This document shows, piece after piece, positions 13,401 through 26,184 of a stretch of DNA of 64,000 nt (position 1 is the first letter of the stretch; every line of letters starts with the position of its first letter). Below the pieces are notes generated by a model. That model was not told where the DNA came from. It did not search any database and saw only the letters and a program-made list of their open reading frames with translations. Position numbers and translations under genes: made by a program. The DNA lies in assembly GCF_037975245.1 (NCBI RefSeq), contig NC_092561.1, positions 17,861,001 through 17,925,000 of the forward strand. Reading direction: 5' to 3'. Source of the DNA: Apostichopus japonicus. Its lineage: Eukaryota > Echinodermata > Holothuroidea > Aspidochirotida > Stichopodidae.

Positions 13401-16400
13401 AGATTCACATAGGGCTGTAACAGCTTAACACAATGGTCTCACTCTAGAATGATCTAAGTTCATTTACTATATCATAGGGAGTCTTTAAAGTAACACACAG
13501 TCAGGAAATCGTGCTGGATTTCCTAATTCTATCACAAGGGAGAATCCACTTACTTAACGGGACATTGTGTCGTCTGTATAAGTGCACCTCCGAGCTGCAT
13601 TGTCCCTGAAGATGTCACCAAGATCTTGGACCGAGGTGATGATAGGATACCTTGATTATTTGTTTCCAACCTATACGAAATCACAAGAAACGTGCAAACT
13701 AACAGTGACTGTTCCTCAAAAGTAGCGAAAATAATAAAAGTCTCACATCGTTAGATTAAAGATAAATGTATGGATTAACTACACGTTTAGTTAATGCATT
13801 GATGAACATATCACGGTTAGGGTTTCTTAATCTTTAGATATCCTTAGGTCATCCCGTGACGTAAAGAGGCGAACAAGAATTTGACAAGCGTACTCACGAG
13901 TTGCTTAGGTATAACAGTGGCGTCCAAACTTCGTCACCACTTACAAGAATAAGGTCAGTTCCACCAAAATCTTCAGGGTCCCAGGTAAACCGCTCGTCTC
14001 TCCATCTCTATAAGACAGATGTAGTAAATTCAACCCCGGCAAAGATGGGTTATATTACATAAATCCAGACAAAATATAAAATAAAAATATTGTTCTCAAA
14101 ATTTGTTGGTCCATCAAAACGCAAAGAACTATAAACTTAATAAGTATAATGACATAGGCTACTGGGAATAAACACATTTTAATGATCCTGACTATTCTTA
14201 GAGTTTAAGGCATGCCCAGTGAGATGTTTAGTTCGGGGCAAAATCAGATGCTTAAAAGTAGGCCTAACCCATAATAGTAAGAAACAGTATAATTTATCAC
14301 AACGCTTAAAACGAAATATTTGAGAAAAAACGAGTAATGTATAAATACTGAAATAGACGGCAATGATAAATACGTTTTAAAAACGAATTGAAAAAAATGA
14401 AAGAATACACGGATACACTATTCTTGGCACCGTATGAAAATTCTCACCAGGGAAAGCCACGAGGCTGTTGATATTGATTCTTCTCGCTCGTTCTGTAACG
14501 TAAAATATTCAACACGACTTAAGTTCCATAAATCAGAAAGTTTCATAATTGCTACTAATCCTAGTCGTACTCCCATCCGTAAATCACCATAAATTAAAAT
14601 TAGTTTGCAGTGCATCTCCCGTTACATTGACATTGTAGTACATCTCCATAAATAAATTGACATTGCAGTGCATCTCCATACATTAAATTTGCATTGCAGT
14701 GCATCTCCATACAATAAATTGACATTGCAGTACATCTCCATACATTACATTGACATTATAGTGCATCTCCATACATTAAATTTACAGTGCAGTGCATCTC
14801 CATACATTAACTTGACATTGCAGTGCATCTCCATAAATTAAATTTACAGTGCAGTGCAACTCCATACATTACATTGACATTGTAGTGCATCTCCATACCA
14901 TAAATTGACATTGCAGTGCATCTCCATAAATTAAATTTACAGTGCAGTACATCTCCATACATTAAAATTACATTGTAGTCCATCTCCATACATTAAATTG
15001 ACATTGCAGTGCATCTCCCGTTACATTGACATTGTAGTGCAACTCCATACATTCAATTTACATTTTAGTGCAACTCTATGCATTAAATTTACATTGCAGT
15101 GCATCTCCATACATAATTTATTTTGGTTTAGTGTTTACTCTTTTAGAAACGCATAATCGCCAGAAAATAATGAAGCCTTTCCCATGACAATAAACGATTC
15201 CAACGCTGTTCAAGTTTTAAATCATTATACCGATACATTTATATGTTTCTATGTTACGAAGTCTTTCCTAAGTTATACAAATTCTTTCTTCCGTCATTAT
15301 TTCAACATTAAAGTTAAATTAACCGATTATTTAGCTGTTTCCTACCCTTTTTGTAAAATGTTACTTAGTAATGGATGGTGTAATTAGTTTCCTTAGGATT
15401 GTTTAATCTTTCTTTTGTTTATTAGGACACAATAACTGTCTGATATTTTACCTTAAAACGCACACACAAAATTGAAAATGAAGATAAAATGATTTGTGAA
15501 TATACTTACAAGCTCCAGCATAGAGTAAAGCTGCATCGATATCCAAACTTCAACTGACCTCGATGAGTCTAAAACCGGACGCACTCTTGACGAATAATTC
15601 GCTTGGTTGAATAGAAAATTCCGAATTTGACCTTCCGAACTCAGTGGAAATCTTCCATTTGTCACTAAACGAATATAGCGTCGAATGTATTAATTAACTG
15701 TTAAACAATAACATTTTCGAAAACTTAAGCATGATGAAATAAAGGAAAGAAAGTAGAACATGTATCTTTTTCTTTTTTTCTACAACCGTGTAAGGGTTCC
15801 AGATGAAAGTAATTAGATGTTCATTCATACTTAGTAAAGATTCCTAAATCCTATTGGTCCATTCAGGTCAGCTGACCGTGGTTAATCCTGTGAGTAACGC
15901 ACGGTAAAATTACGGGGCATCACTTTAATAAATCTTTGGTTATATGTAACCAAAAATGTTTTGTTTTATGATTTCCCCCACACAAATGGTAGTGTATGAA
16001 TGAACGGGGTTAATCAACGGTCTAGCGTGCGTTACTCACATGATTAATGCACTCCGGGTGTTAATGCTATCGCTGGATGCACTCGGGCTCCGCCCTCGTG
16101 CATCGCTTGCATTATCCCCCGATCGTGCATTAATCCTGTGAGTAACGCACGCTAGACCGTTGATTAACCCCTTATTAACTAACATTTTACAGTGATCACA
16201 TAAAAAGGGTTTCCCCAAAAATCACATCCCAATCACAGGTGTATTTATAAAAAATGTGCGCACATTGGTACATTGGTTTACGAATATTAATTTGACGCTG
16301 TTAAAACAATTGGTTATTTACAAATAACAACAATTAGCTGCATGGTAAATCATATCGTCACGATAAACCTCTTAATATAAACTATTCTGTTAATCCGCTA

Positions 16401-17232
16401 CTCTTGATTTTCTTAACAGATGTTAATCTCAGGATTAATACTGACTACTTTTGAATTAAACTTGACCAACTCCAAACCAGAAATTGTAGGTTAGAGTTAG
16501 TAAATGTTCTCGATATTCAGCAGATAATTCTTTGAAAAGTCGTAAAAAAATCATGCGTACAGTCATTCCTTCCTTCCTAACTTGGCTCCATTGTAGCAAG
16601 AGAAACAGGGCCCTCAAAAACCACTATGGTTATGAGACTCTACAGTGTAATCATGTACGAAGTTCAGCATCCACCTGTTAACACTATTATTGCACCATAA
16701 AATGGATACTAATAATAGAACCATTTTAGCATCTAACTTTGTTTTTCGTTAACAAACGGATGGGTACAGTGTATTACTTACCTATTAAAGATTCTTACAT
16801 AGTTACATCTAGTTATATAGTTACAAGCTTTACCTTCTTAACACTAATAGTACATGCCATTCGAAATAGCTCTCGCCTGTTGTTTTCTAAAATATAAGTT
16901 AAACATCAATTTCAAAATGTAAAAGGAAAGTATTATTATTATTATTATTGTTATATGACAGTTTAATCAGTTGCACAAAATACTATGTGATCACGTAATA
17001 AATTGAAATGATGCTATTAAAAATACCGAACTGATATACAAGTCAGTCAAATTAGTTTTGCTTTTATCTTGCAAGTTCGTTCAAAAAAGTTTAATGATAA
17101 AAATCATTTCAGCCACTATATGTTCTAATTCTTAGAAATGATATATTCAACACATAAAGTTTTATTATAAAAAAAAAAAACATATTTACCTGATACCATT
17201 GACACCAGTATGCAGATGGTTAGAATGTCCAT
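10499..17232 (-). CDS. cys-loop ligand-gated ion channel subunit, nicotinic-type (receptor gene B), complete
   Basis: Seven exons in transcription order: 17232-17190, 15664-15510, 14492-14448, 14007-13898, 13670-13554, 12968-12179 and 10645-10499. They total 1407 nt (468 aa plus stop) with consistent phases and GT-AG borders. Exon 1 encodes a hydrophobic signal peptide (MDILTICILVSMVSG). The ligand-binding domain runs to about residue 240 and has a 13-residue Cys-loop (CPVNVVYFPFDSQAC). TM1 is at about 245-264, TM2 at about 272-292 (ERISLGVSMVLGLTVFQLL, Glu at -1'), and TM3 at about 302-325. A highly charged cytoplasmic loop (DEESDVGDSDVKK) follows, then TM4 at about 432-455. There is no C-loop Cys pair. 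It is head-to-head with gene C, with 1.3 kb between starts. The start is the only in-frame ATG before the hydrophobic stretch. Confidence 0.93.
11232..11590. repeat. 105-bp tandem repeat in gene B last intron, about 3.4 copies
   Basis: The landmark TGAACAATTG recurs at 11271, 11376 and about 11482. Each unit alternates CAGAAAATNGTT and TTGAATTGACGAGATATGATAAGTTGTC segments and itself contains a half-length sub-repeat. It lies between exons 6 and 7 of gene B. Confidence 0.85.
14595..15113. repeat. 31-bp minisatellite in gene B intron 2, about 16 copies
   Basis: The degenerate unit is close to CATTAAATTGACATTGCAGTGCATCTCCATA. CATCTCCATA recurs every 30-31 bp. Read on the minus strand it gives a repetitive methionine/tyrosine-rich open frame (14807-14989) that is an artefact of the repeat. 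Confidence 0.92.
16006..16171. repeat. 166-bp hairpin-forming inverted repeat (MITE-like) in gene B intron 1
   Basis: The left arm GGGGTTAATCAACGGTCTAG...GTGCGTTACTCACATGATTAATGCAC is matched by its reverse complement on the right, ending at TGATTAACCCC, with about 45 bp per arm and few mismatches. The centre has a smaller GC-rich palindrome (GATGCACTCGGGC...). A partial relative with GTTAATCCTGTGAGTAACGCACGG lies at about 15880-15910. No clear target duplication is visible. Confidence 0.85.
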
Positions 17233-18541
17233 TTTTGGATAACGTAAAACCACTTGTCACCTATACCAGCGGTATCCATGGAATGACAAAGCAATGTACG
17301 TTTGGCCCGTACCGAGAGTGATGTTAGTAAAACCTTGATGACAAGAATCAATCCATAAGTAAATGTTTGCAGACTTTCAATATCAAAGCATTAACGTCAT
17401 TACTCATTGGAAGAGATCAAATAAAATGACGATTTACTACCTGGAAAACAGTTTAAGGGGGAAGAAACTGGATCTTTTTAATTAGTTTGTGTTTTACTTG
17501 AGCGGAAATAGAAATGAAGATATTATGTCACTAGATGAAACAGGCTCCAATGTCGTTCTGTTCGCCCATAATGACCGTCTTATATCGTACGTGTACAGCT
17601 CAGAGCAACCATTTTCAAACTGTGAACGAAAAAATACCCGAGGTAGTAATAAGAAATATATTAGTATATATTCTATCATGAAATATTAATTAGCGGTTTG
17701 TTTGTCGTACTTTTCCAACGCGTCATGAATTCTACATTTCCTCAAATAAAGGCGAAACTATTAAATCTTAATAGATCGATTATAAAATTCGAATAAAGTT
17801 TTAAAATTTGCATTTTTTACAATATAAAAAATATGATTTTCTTCTTTTTGGTCCCAATCTAAATGTAAAACCTAAAAATATGAAGATGAAAAGTGATATA
17901 TTATTCAGTTTTTACAAAGTTTAACTAATAATACCACAACATTAATAACTACATCAAATAACAGAGGTCTTACGCAAGACGTAATCGTCATTCACCTTCC
18001 TTCGTGCTTTTTTTCTGCTTTATCTTCAAGTTGCTATATAAACCATTTGAATTGCTGATTTAATGAGCTGTTTTCTATGGAGTGCATTTATCGAGAGTAC
18101 TAATGCATCGTTGATTCCACTTTAATACATTAAAGTACGCTTCATCGGCCAACATATCAACTCGGCGTTAGATAAAACAAAGAAGAAACACATAAAATTC
18201 ACTAATAAAAGCTCACAGTCACGAGGAGATTTATATTTTATATGTATTGAGTGAATACAGCTGTAATCTCACTGATATTAAAATCAGAAGGGATGGCCAA
18301 GATTGATATGTAATTGCATAAGATTACGGGTGTATTTCACGACGTCAACCAGAAGGTAGATATACATTGAGAGATAAGGCGGGTGAGGTAGAAGAGAAGG
18401 AATATATTTGTGTTTTCGTGCACTGCGTTTTCACCGTACAAAATATAGATAGTATACGAGGCTATACCGAGCGAACCACGCAGGATATTTGTTATTAGTT
18501 ATATATATTTATAATTATTAATTTCCTGCATATCGACAAAC
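17233..18541. promoter_or_regulatory. shared upstream region of divergent receptor genes B and C
   Basis: 1.3 kb separates the divergent start codons of genes B and C, so both promoters must lie here unless 5' untranslated exons extend further. The sequence is AT-rich. I see no motif that fixes a core promoter; a TATATATATTTATAATTA stretch near 18497 is only a composition match. The open frame at 17489-17689 has no recognisable content. Confidence 0.5.
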
Positions 18542-21500
18542 ATGGAGTTTAAATACAATACACATTTCAAAATGGATTGTCGTGTCTGGTTAATTGTGTT
18601 CATCACGCTTACCACAGTGACAGGTATATAAATATAATTTTGTTAAATTTTTATCTTTACAATCTCTATCACAAATATTTGTGATCTAGCTCTTGAAGTA
18701 TATATACTTGCATCTTTATTACTTCTTAATTACTGTGATATATTTATTCATTTATGTTTGTTTTTTTATCTGCCAGGAATGGTTCCTAAAAGTTTTGAGG
18801 GTCAAATTCGAGACAGATTACTTAATAATGTCAACTATTCTTCGAAAGAAAGACCAGTTATTAATGCGAGTGATGCTGTACAAGTTGATATGAAGATGCA
18901 GATATATGCGATGCTAGAACTGGTAAGTCTTTATTACATTTTCTAGTGTTATGCTAAGAACGAATTTGAAAGTAAAATCTTTATTAACATCTCGTCTAAA
19001 CTATTCAATTGTAGTTCCGGTAATTGACACAAATACTACATACATACATTCTGTTTTCAATTTGAATCAGTAGTTAATTCCTTGCAACTTACAGTTCGTA
19101 GAAAATAATCTCTAAAGACATTTTAAAGTCTGATCAATTGTGAGTAAAACTCGGAAAAACTTATCAAACTTTCTGGAAGTTTTGAGTCACTCGATGAAGA
19201 TATTTCAAGAGAAGTCGAGTTATAATAGTGCAACTAAAGTACAGTGTCTTTGATCAATATAAGCATTTAATGTGCTTTTTGTCATTTTTAATCCGTTAAT
19301 CTTAATCCCTGATAGCGAGATCATACACCCTCAAACTATACTTGGCTGTATACACATTTGACACAGAATAGTCATCGTAGCAAGGAAAACAAGTTTTCAT
19401 CTCCCAAGATATTTGATCGCAAATCTCTTGGCAATTCGTCACTAATACAGTGTTACAAGAAACCAGGTGTGAAATAATACCCGCTGTTAGCGAGAAAGAC
19501 TTCAAAGTCCTATTCATGCAGCTCGCGAAACCCTAAAATATTGTAGCAATGTTTTCTATCCATTATACCATAATTAACCATAACAATCGAATTGAAATAT
19601 ATGGTACTTAAAACATACTATAAAAACAGAGCAAAAGACAATAGAACAACATACTATCTCTTGTCAAGGCTCAGGTATTTTCAATAGCACACAGAGCGTT
19701 GACCCAACTTCCACATTGAAGAACGCAAGGGCTCTACTTTGGTCCCATTATTTGCACCAGTTTCCTCTCAAAACTTTTTCACTTTTTCATGTGATATGTA
19801 GAACAAAGAGCATAGGGCCTATTTGTGATAGTGTATTACCACATAACATAGAAAAAAATGTGCATATAGCTATTTCTGATCTCTTCTTCTGAATGATGAC
19901 CAAATTTAACCATAATATAGTTCCGCGAAACTGAACAAGCTGCATTATATTACTGCATATCATAACGGTAACGAAAAGTCTTCTTTGTAATTATTTAAGA
20001 ACAAAATCTCTTGAAGCAAATTTGTGAAGTTTCATGTCAATGTAATTGCTTTAAAACATCTTCACATGCGTTTCGTTATTCGTTTATTGTTAGTTCAGTT
20101 AAACTGAGTATGTGGAACCTTGAACTAATCAATCATATAAACGCATTCGTATACAACTCACCCAGCGTGTTCGCATGCTATAATATGCGTTTCCAAACGG
20201 TCGTCTTAGTGTGATTCGAAATTGTATAGATTATTTGCTGTTCACCTTTTAATGAAGTATTATCGTTATTATATATAGACATGTTATAATTTCCTTTCAG
20301 AGTGAGCATGATCAAGTAATTACAACGGCCCTCTGGATTACTCTGGTGAGATGCTTAATTGAAATTATTCTCGGTAGTTTATCCCACTCACTATGATATG
20401 CCTCCTCCAGTTTTGTAAGAATTATATTCACAAATGCCCCGTTTCACGAATATCAATTGCTCGATAATCGTATTGAATAGTAACCTTCTTTCAATATTCT
20501 AAATTTATTTAATTAAGACTGTCCTCTTCTGTAAAAAAAAAAAAAAAAAAATACATGAAAACATTTTTTTTTCTAAAAAGCGCCCTTTCTTTAACAAATC
20601 TAAGAATATTACAATCTAATTAAAACTAGCCATGTGTTAAACAACTGTTACATTATTACTTGAATGTGTGTTCACAGAATGTACATGAAGAATGAATTAC
20701 TACGGAGGTCTGGATATGCATGAGGAGATGCTTAGTTTAGATTGTTCTTCTTTTCATATCCAATTAACTGTCAGATAATTAAAAATATCCTCTCCCAATC
20801 CAAGTTTTAAAATGTATTAAAAAGTAGCCAATTCTTTAATTAAAAACGCTTTTTTTTTATTAAGAAGAACCCATTCATCTATTGTTTTTATAATTTATTT
20901 AATAGGTGAAATTTGTCTCAGTAAAATAAAAAATAAATAAAGAAATAAAGTAAAACAGTGAAGTTCAACGTTAATATAAGTGCCATTTTAGTGATGTATT
21001 AGAATTAGAAATGTTATGAAAAAGGGTCCTCTTGTTGAAGCCAAAAAACAAAACATTCAAATTGTCACTCTACTTAAGTAATTAGTGGTACAGAGTGTAC
21101 AGTGTGGATCCATTTTGAGTTGTGGTTTTGATGAGAGAGCGCGGTGGACAATTGGCTAAGGCGTCGGACTCGTGATCCTAGGATTGCTGGTTCGATTCAT
21201 GACTAGTTCATTACGTCGTGTGCCTTGGGCAAGATGCTCTATCTCACTTGCCTCTCTCCACCCAGGGGTTAAATGGGTACCTGTGAGGTAACTTGTCATT
21301 GGGCGCACTATATAGCTGCTGCCGACTGGGAGGATTGTCTCTGGGACAGTTTATCATTGACCAGGGGTAATATAACGTCTGTAAAGCGCTTTGAGACCTA
21401 TCGCTGGTATAAAGCGCTATATAAAAAGCAAATATTATTAAATAATTTTGTGTTAGCCACCTCAACTCAGACTCATATGCACCAATAATTGTGCCCCCTC

Positions 21501-24500
21501 CCCCTCTTACCCACATCGTATCCTCTTCCGTATCAACCCTGGTATAGGTAATCCAGATTTGTAAAATAACCATTGAGGTATGTACGAACATGTTCACATT
21601 TACAATTACGTTTATTAACTTGAATTTTGCCAATTTTATTTTAAAAGACAAAATGTTGAGGATTTTTTTGAATTTGATGTTTCAAATTAGTTCAACAATT
21701 AAAGTTAAAAGGAGTCCACGTATATTGCACAATACTCGTTGGTTACTGTAATAACGTTGTTGCTTGGCAATCTAACGCCGTTAACTATTTTAATAACAGC
21801 TTATACTGCATATGGAAATTTGCTTAGCCAGTTATTTGATAACTTTTGGTAATATTTCACACAAAAACAGAAAACAAGTAATCATGTTCATAATGTATGT
21901 AGAAATTGCGTCACGCGCATGCCAATAGCTTTTCCAAGTATACATAAATTAGAAGGTGCATTCACATGGTATCATGCTTTTCACTGTTTGTATCTACAAC
22001 GTTGATCAGTATATCTAATTTTACAATACTATTTTTCAAAATGTTAATATAATTTAAAATTGTAAATACTTCATCAAGTTTTAGACACTCACCATATCCC
22101 GAAACATTCAATGGTGTTCGTTTGTAGATACTTAACTTTCTCAGTGAGATTGAAAACAGAATCAGGAAACAAAGTGTTACAGTATAGTTTTGCAGTTTTA
22201 TAATGTAACAGTGTTATAGAGTAATAATGTTAAAGTATAATTAAATGTATATATTTATTTGTCTTAGCGTGCATGACCGTTATTTAAGAGGGGAACAATA
22301 CCTCAGTAAAAGTAACCAAGACAATAGTACTTATTTTCATTCAGCTGTCTACTAAAGTTGTTACTGTGTGTTCCATTTTCCTTATAAACAGCGATGGAAG
22401 GACTTGCGTCTTTCTTGGAATGCGTCTGAGTTTGGAGATGTGACAGTCGTGCCAGTGTACGTGGAAGAGATATGGACTCCGAGCATCTTCATCACTAACG
22501 CGTAAATGACATATTAGCTAACTTTAAATATGAGACCAATCAGGGTTGGAATGAGAGTGTGGGTAGGGTAAGATAGTTAAGTCAACCATGTGTTTATATA
22601 AAGTAATATTATGTAAAGAAAGTTAAGAAACATTTTGATAGGACAAATAATTAATGGAAGGAATTCTATGGAAACAGTGAACTAACTTGCGTTCTCATCC
22701 GGAACTTTTATCTGCATTAGAGGTCACTGGGAATTCCATATTGTTACCTGAATTACTTTTAGTTTAGATTAGTCTATTAGCAATACTTAAAGTCATCAAC
22801 AATTGTTGTTCAAATAAACGAAGGAACAAAAAAAGCTATATATTTAATACACGTTGTTGGCTGCTGTGTCGTTTACAATTGCATATAATTACAAGGACAG
22901 AGTGTGACAACATTTTGTCGACTTAATGTAAAACTAAATATTAGTTTGCCTCCTTTTAGCCCACTAGCCATAAAATGTATTATGGTTATATTTCCACTTC
23001 AATGCTGAATTTCTTTTTATTAATGGTTAAGCCTAAATATCAAGAATAAATTATTTGCTTCTACTCAACAGATTGGACAGTGATTCTTTGTCTATCGTCT
23101 CACCAGAGAGAGGAATGATATTGTTAGATTCGGATGGAGTGGCTACTTTGGGAACCCCAGCCGTCTTGTCTACACAGTGTCCTCTCTCGTAAGATATTTG
23201 AGCACGTCGATATTTATGAAAGTTTATTAAACAAAATGAATACAGTGAGAAATTGTTGGATAAATCCAACACCCCCACCCCCACGACATAAAGTGCAACG
23301 TATGGACACGTCATATTAATTTCATTATAACTATTTAGTTGATTACCTGAAATATACAGCAATATCAATCTTTTCAATCCCATCATTTCTCTCGATTTCT
23401 CTGACTTTGCCATACTTTTTTCTTTTTTAACTATTCCTTATTTTGTATCGATATTTCTTGTTTGATTTCAGAATTTACTACTTTCCTTACGATAAACAAG
23501 TATGTCGTTACCACTTTCTGCCCACTAACCAACCTAATGACCTTGTCAAGATACTAACACGATCGCAAGGACTACTCGGCACCTACAGCAGCCTTGACTG
23601 GACAATTACAAATCTTACCAATTATGATGGAGAACTAATCATCCCAGATTTTACTCCAAATATTCATAGAGGAAATTTGAGTATGGCTGTGTTCTGTTTG
23701 CACCTTGAGCGAGATCCGTCATACTATATCAGGGTACTATTAATACCGTCTACACTTCTTTGTATATTGTCTTTTCTAACATTCTTTGCTCCCCCAGATA
23801 GTGGTAAAAGGATATCGTTGAGCGTATCTATGGTTCTTGGTCTGACCGTTTTCCAACTTCTTGTAGCGGATATTTTGCCAACAACTCTCGAGGATTCTCC
23901 AATTCTTAGTTATTATCTGATAGTCAATTTTGTCCTTGCTTGCAGTACCGTACCAATATCATTATCGAATATTAACATCGCTTATGGTGATAAGAGACTC
24001 ACTGTTCTAAAGTTTACGTTCATGAGACGACTGTTGGTTGAATATTTACCACGGATTCTTGGTGTTACGTCGTACAGTGAAAGGATAAACTGTTTGAACA
24101 AGCCACATAAGAGGAGGAATCAACTTGAAAACAGCGACATGGAGACCAGGACACCAGAGAGTTTGGATGGTCACTTAGACACGACTGAAAAGGTTCGTTT
24201 AGGAAATAATTCTTTATTTGAATGTTACCTTGTCCAGTTTGCTCAAGACAAGTTATAATGTAACAGTTACGGTAACCTTTCATTCTGACTAAGATATGCA
24301 AGAGCAGAGATTACAGTAACTACTGTAAATCTAAAGTTTTGTACCACAGTAAATACTAGATCGTGCTGACAAATCTGATAAATCGGTAGCATGTGCTATT
24401 AAGTTTACAGTACGAACTGAGGATATTTTTAATTCCAACAAATCCTAAACAACTGGATGTTTTGGAATTACACATATCCTCAGTTCTTAAAACAACTGAG

Positions 24501-24752
24501 TGTATCTCAATAGTTAATACAATGGCATCACACACGAATCTCACTATAATCTCATATTATAATCCTCCTAATTTACTTTCTTTTTCTTTTCAGACTAAAA
24601 TAGAAGCTCGCACCGTCTCTCTTGTGCTCGACAGGATTGCTTTCGTTATTTTTTTGGCATGTTTTCTCTTCTTTTTGATACAAGTTATTGTTGATTTCAA
24701 TGGAAACGATGGCTCAACTCAACTTTCGTGCAAAGAAATAAATTCAGATTGA
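18542..24752 (+). CDS. cys-loop ligand-gated ion channel subunit, nicotinic-type (receptor gene C), complete
   Basis: Seven exons: 18542-18623, 18777-18922, 20301-20345, 22392-22501, 23072-23188, 23472-24192 and 24594-24752. They total 1380 nt (459 aa plus stop), all GT-AG with consistent phase. An in-frame ATG at 18572 would give a tighter signal peptide (MDCRVWLIVFITLTTVTG); both are possible starts. The Cys-loop is CPLSIYYFPYDKQVC with 13 intervening residues. TM1 is VLLIPSTLLCILSFLTFF. The TM2 entry reads DSGKRISLSVSMVLGLTVF, so Lys replaces the Glu found at -1' in paralogues A, B and D. TM4 sits in exon 7. The cytoplasmic loop is the shortest of the set. It lacks a vicinal Cys pair. A candidate poly(A) signal AATAAA lies at 25500-25505. 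Confidence 0.93.
21135..21445 (+). mobile_element. tRNA-derived SINE
   Basis: The head looks like a tRNA gene: an A-box-like TGGACAATTGGCTAAG and a B-box GGTTCGATTC. The body ends in TGTAAAGCGCTTTGAGACC...GTATAAAGCGCTATATAAA followed by an ATT-rich tail. Such a GCGCTATATAA tail is common in metazoan SINEs. It lies in intron 3 of gene C on the sense strand. Confidence 0.85.
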
Positions 24753-26184
24753 AGAACCGCGGCAGATCTCTGAAAATGGAAGCTTGAAAGTGAAGTTTTT
24801 GCTTCTGTCTTCTCTGTGTGAAGAAACGTATTATGTAAAAACGTTGCATGGAATCTGTCCGCTTTCAACGCAAGAAAAGATAAAACACCAGCCAATCACT
24901 ATTGCGGATTAATCTCAATTGTTGGATGTAACGACGACAAATCAAGTAAAGCGGATCCATCAAAATATTTCAGTTAAATTAAACATTACAAGACGTTTTG
25001 AGGAGTTTTGAGTTACGGTATCCAAATGCTTGGGGAGTGCTTAACTTTCAGAACTATTCATGGAAAAAGGTTAATATGTTGTTGTTGATATGTTGTTCTA
25101 TATATCTTTTTTGCTTGTAAATGTCATATCCCTTACTACCGCACCTCCTCTTTGGAGAGCAAACATTTTTGTTGGTACTTTACTAATTCTTGATAGGGAA
25201 CTGTTGAAGAAGCGAACAGTTTCGGATGGATAATGCGAAATGTCATACATTTAATTAGCAGTTCTCTTTATTTCCTTCGTGTCCTCATATAAGCAAATAA
25301 TTACATATTGTACGGCAACATGTTTTGTTATTTCTTTAAACAGTATGTGTCTATTGAATAGCCAATTTGAACATGATATTGTACCAAAATATTTGTCTTA
25401 CAACAGAATGACCTAACATCATATTCCAAAGGCAGGTAATCTATCTCTTTAAATATTTAAAGGCAAATTTCATCAACCATTTGTTACTTGTTGTTTTTAA
25501 ATAAATTCGTAATGAATAAGTTGATTTTTATTTTTGGGCTGCGGTGGCAAAACTAAATAGTTTCCGGCAATTCGGTTATCTACTTACGCATTGATAATCC
25601 TCTACATTATATAGAAACAACAATTAATCTACGAAAACATACGGTCAACTAAGAGATAAACCATGGATTCATTAGAATTGAGAAACCCAAACAAGAGATA
25701 TAATGATCATAACCATGATTAATCTTTAGCCGACGTTACATTTTCAATCTATCATTAAAGGACAAATTGTCTTTCATCTTCCACAAAACTTGATTTACTT
25801 GGTACTATAAATTCACCGAGACTTCACACAATACAAGGTGCTTGATTACAGTTTAATATATATGTCAAACAGAAGAAAACGTGGCTGATTGAGGAAAGAA
25901 TAAAACAGAGTAGTACTCTCACTAATAAACCAAGAACATACTTTATGAGCACTGATGTTGCAATACACTTACGTCACTAAGTAATAACGAACGATTTGGA
26001 CTAATTAAAGCAGGCAAACTTGCGTATTTGTCCTTTTAACGATAATCGATCATTCTCGCGATTGCTATGAGTTTATACAAATATTGCCTCTTGAGTCATT
26101 CAAGCAACTAAAAGAAGACTTAACTTGAATTCTTAAAACATTTTACATCTTCCATCGTCGAAAAAAAAAGGGCATTGTGTTTCA
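24753..26184. other. 3' flank of gene C and intergenic DNA
   Basis: No coding content recognised. It contains the gene C 3' untranslated region, with a possible AATAAA at 25500-25505. Beyond that it is AT-rich sequence without a repeat I can identify. Confidence 0.5.
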
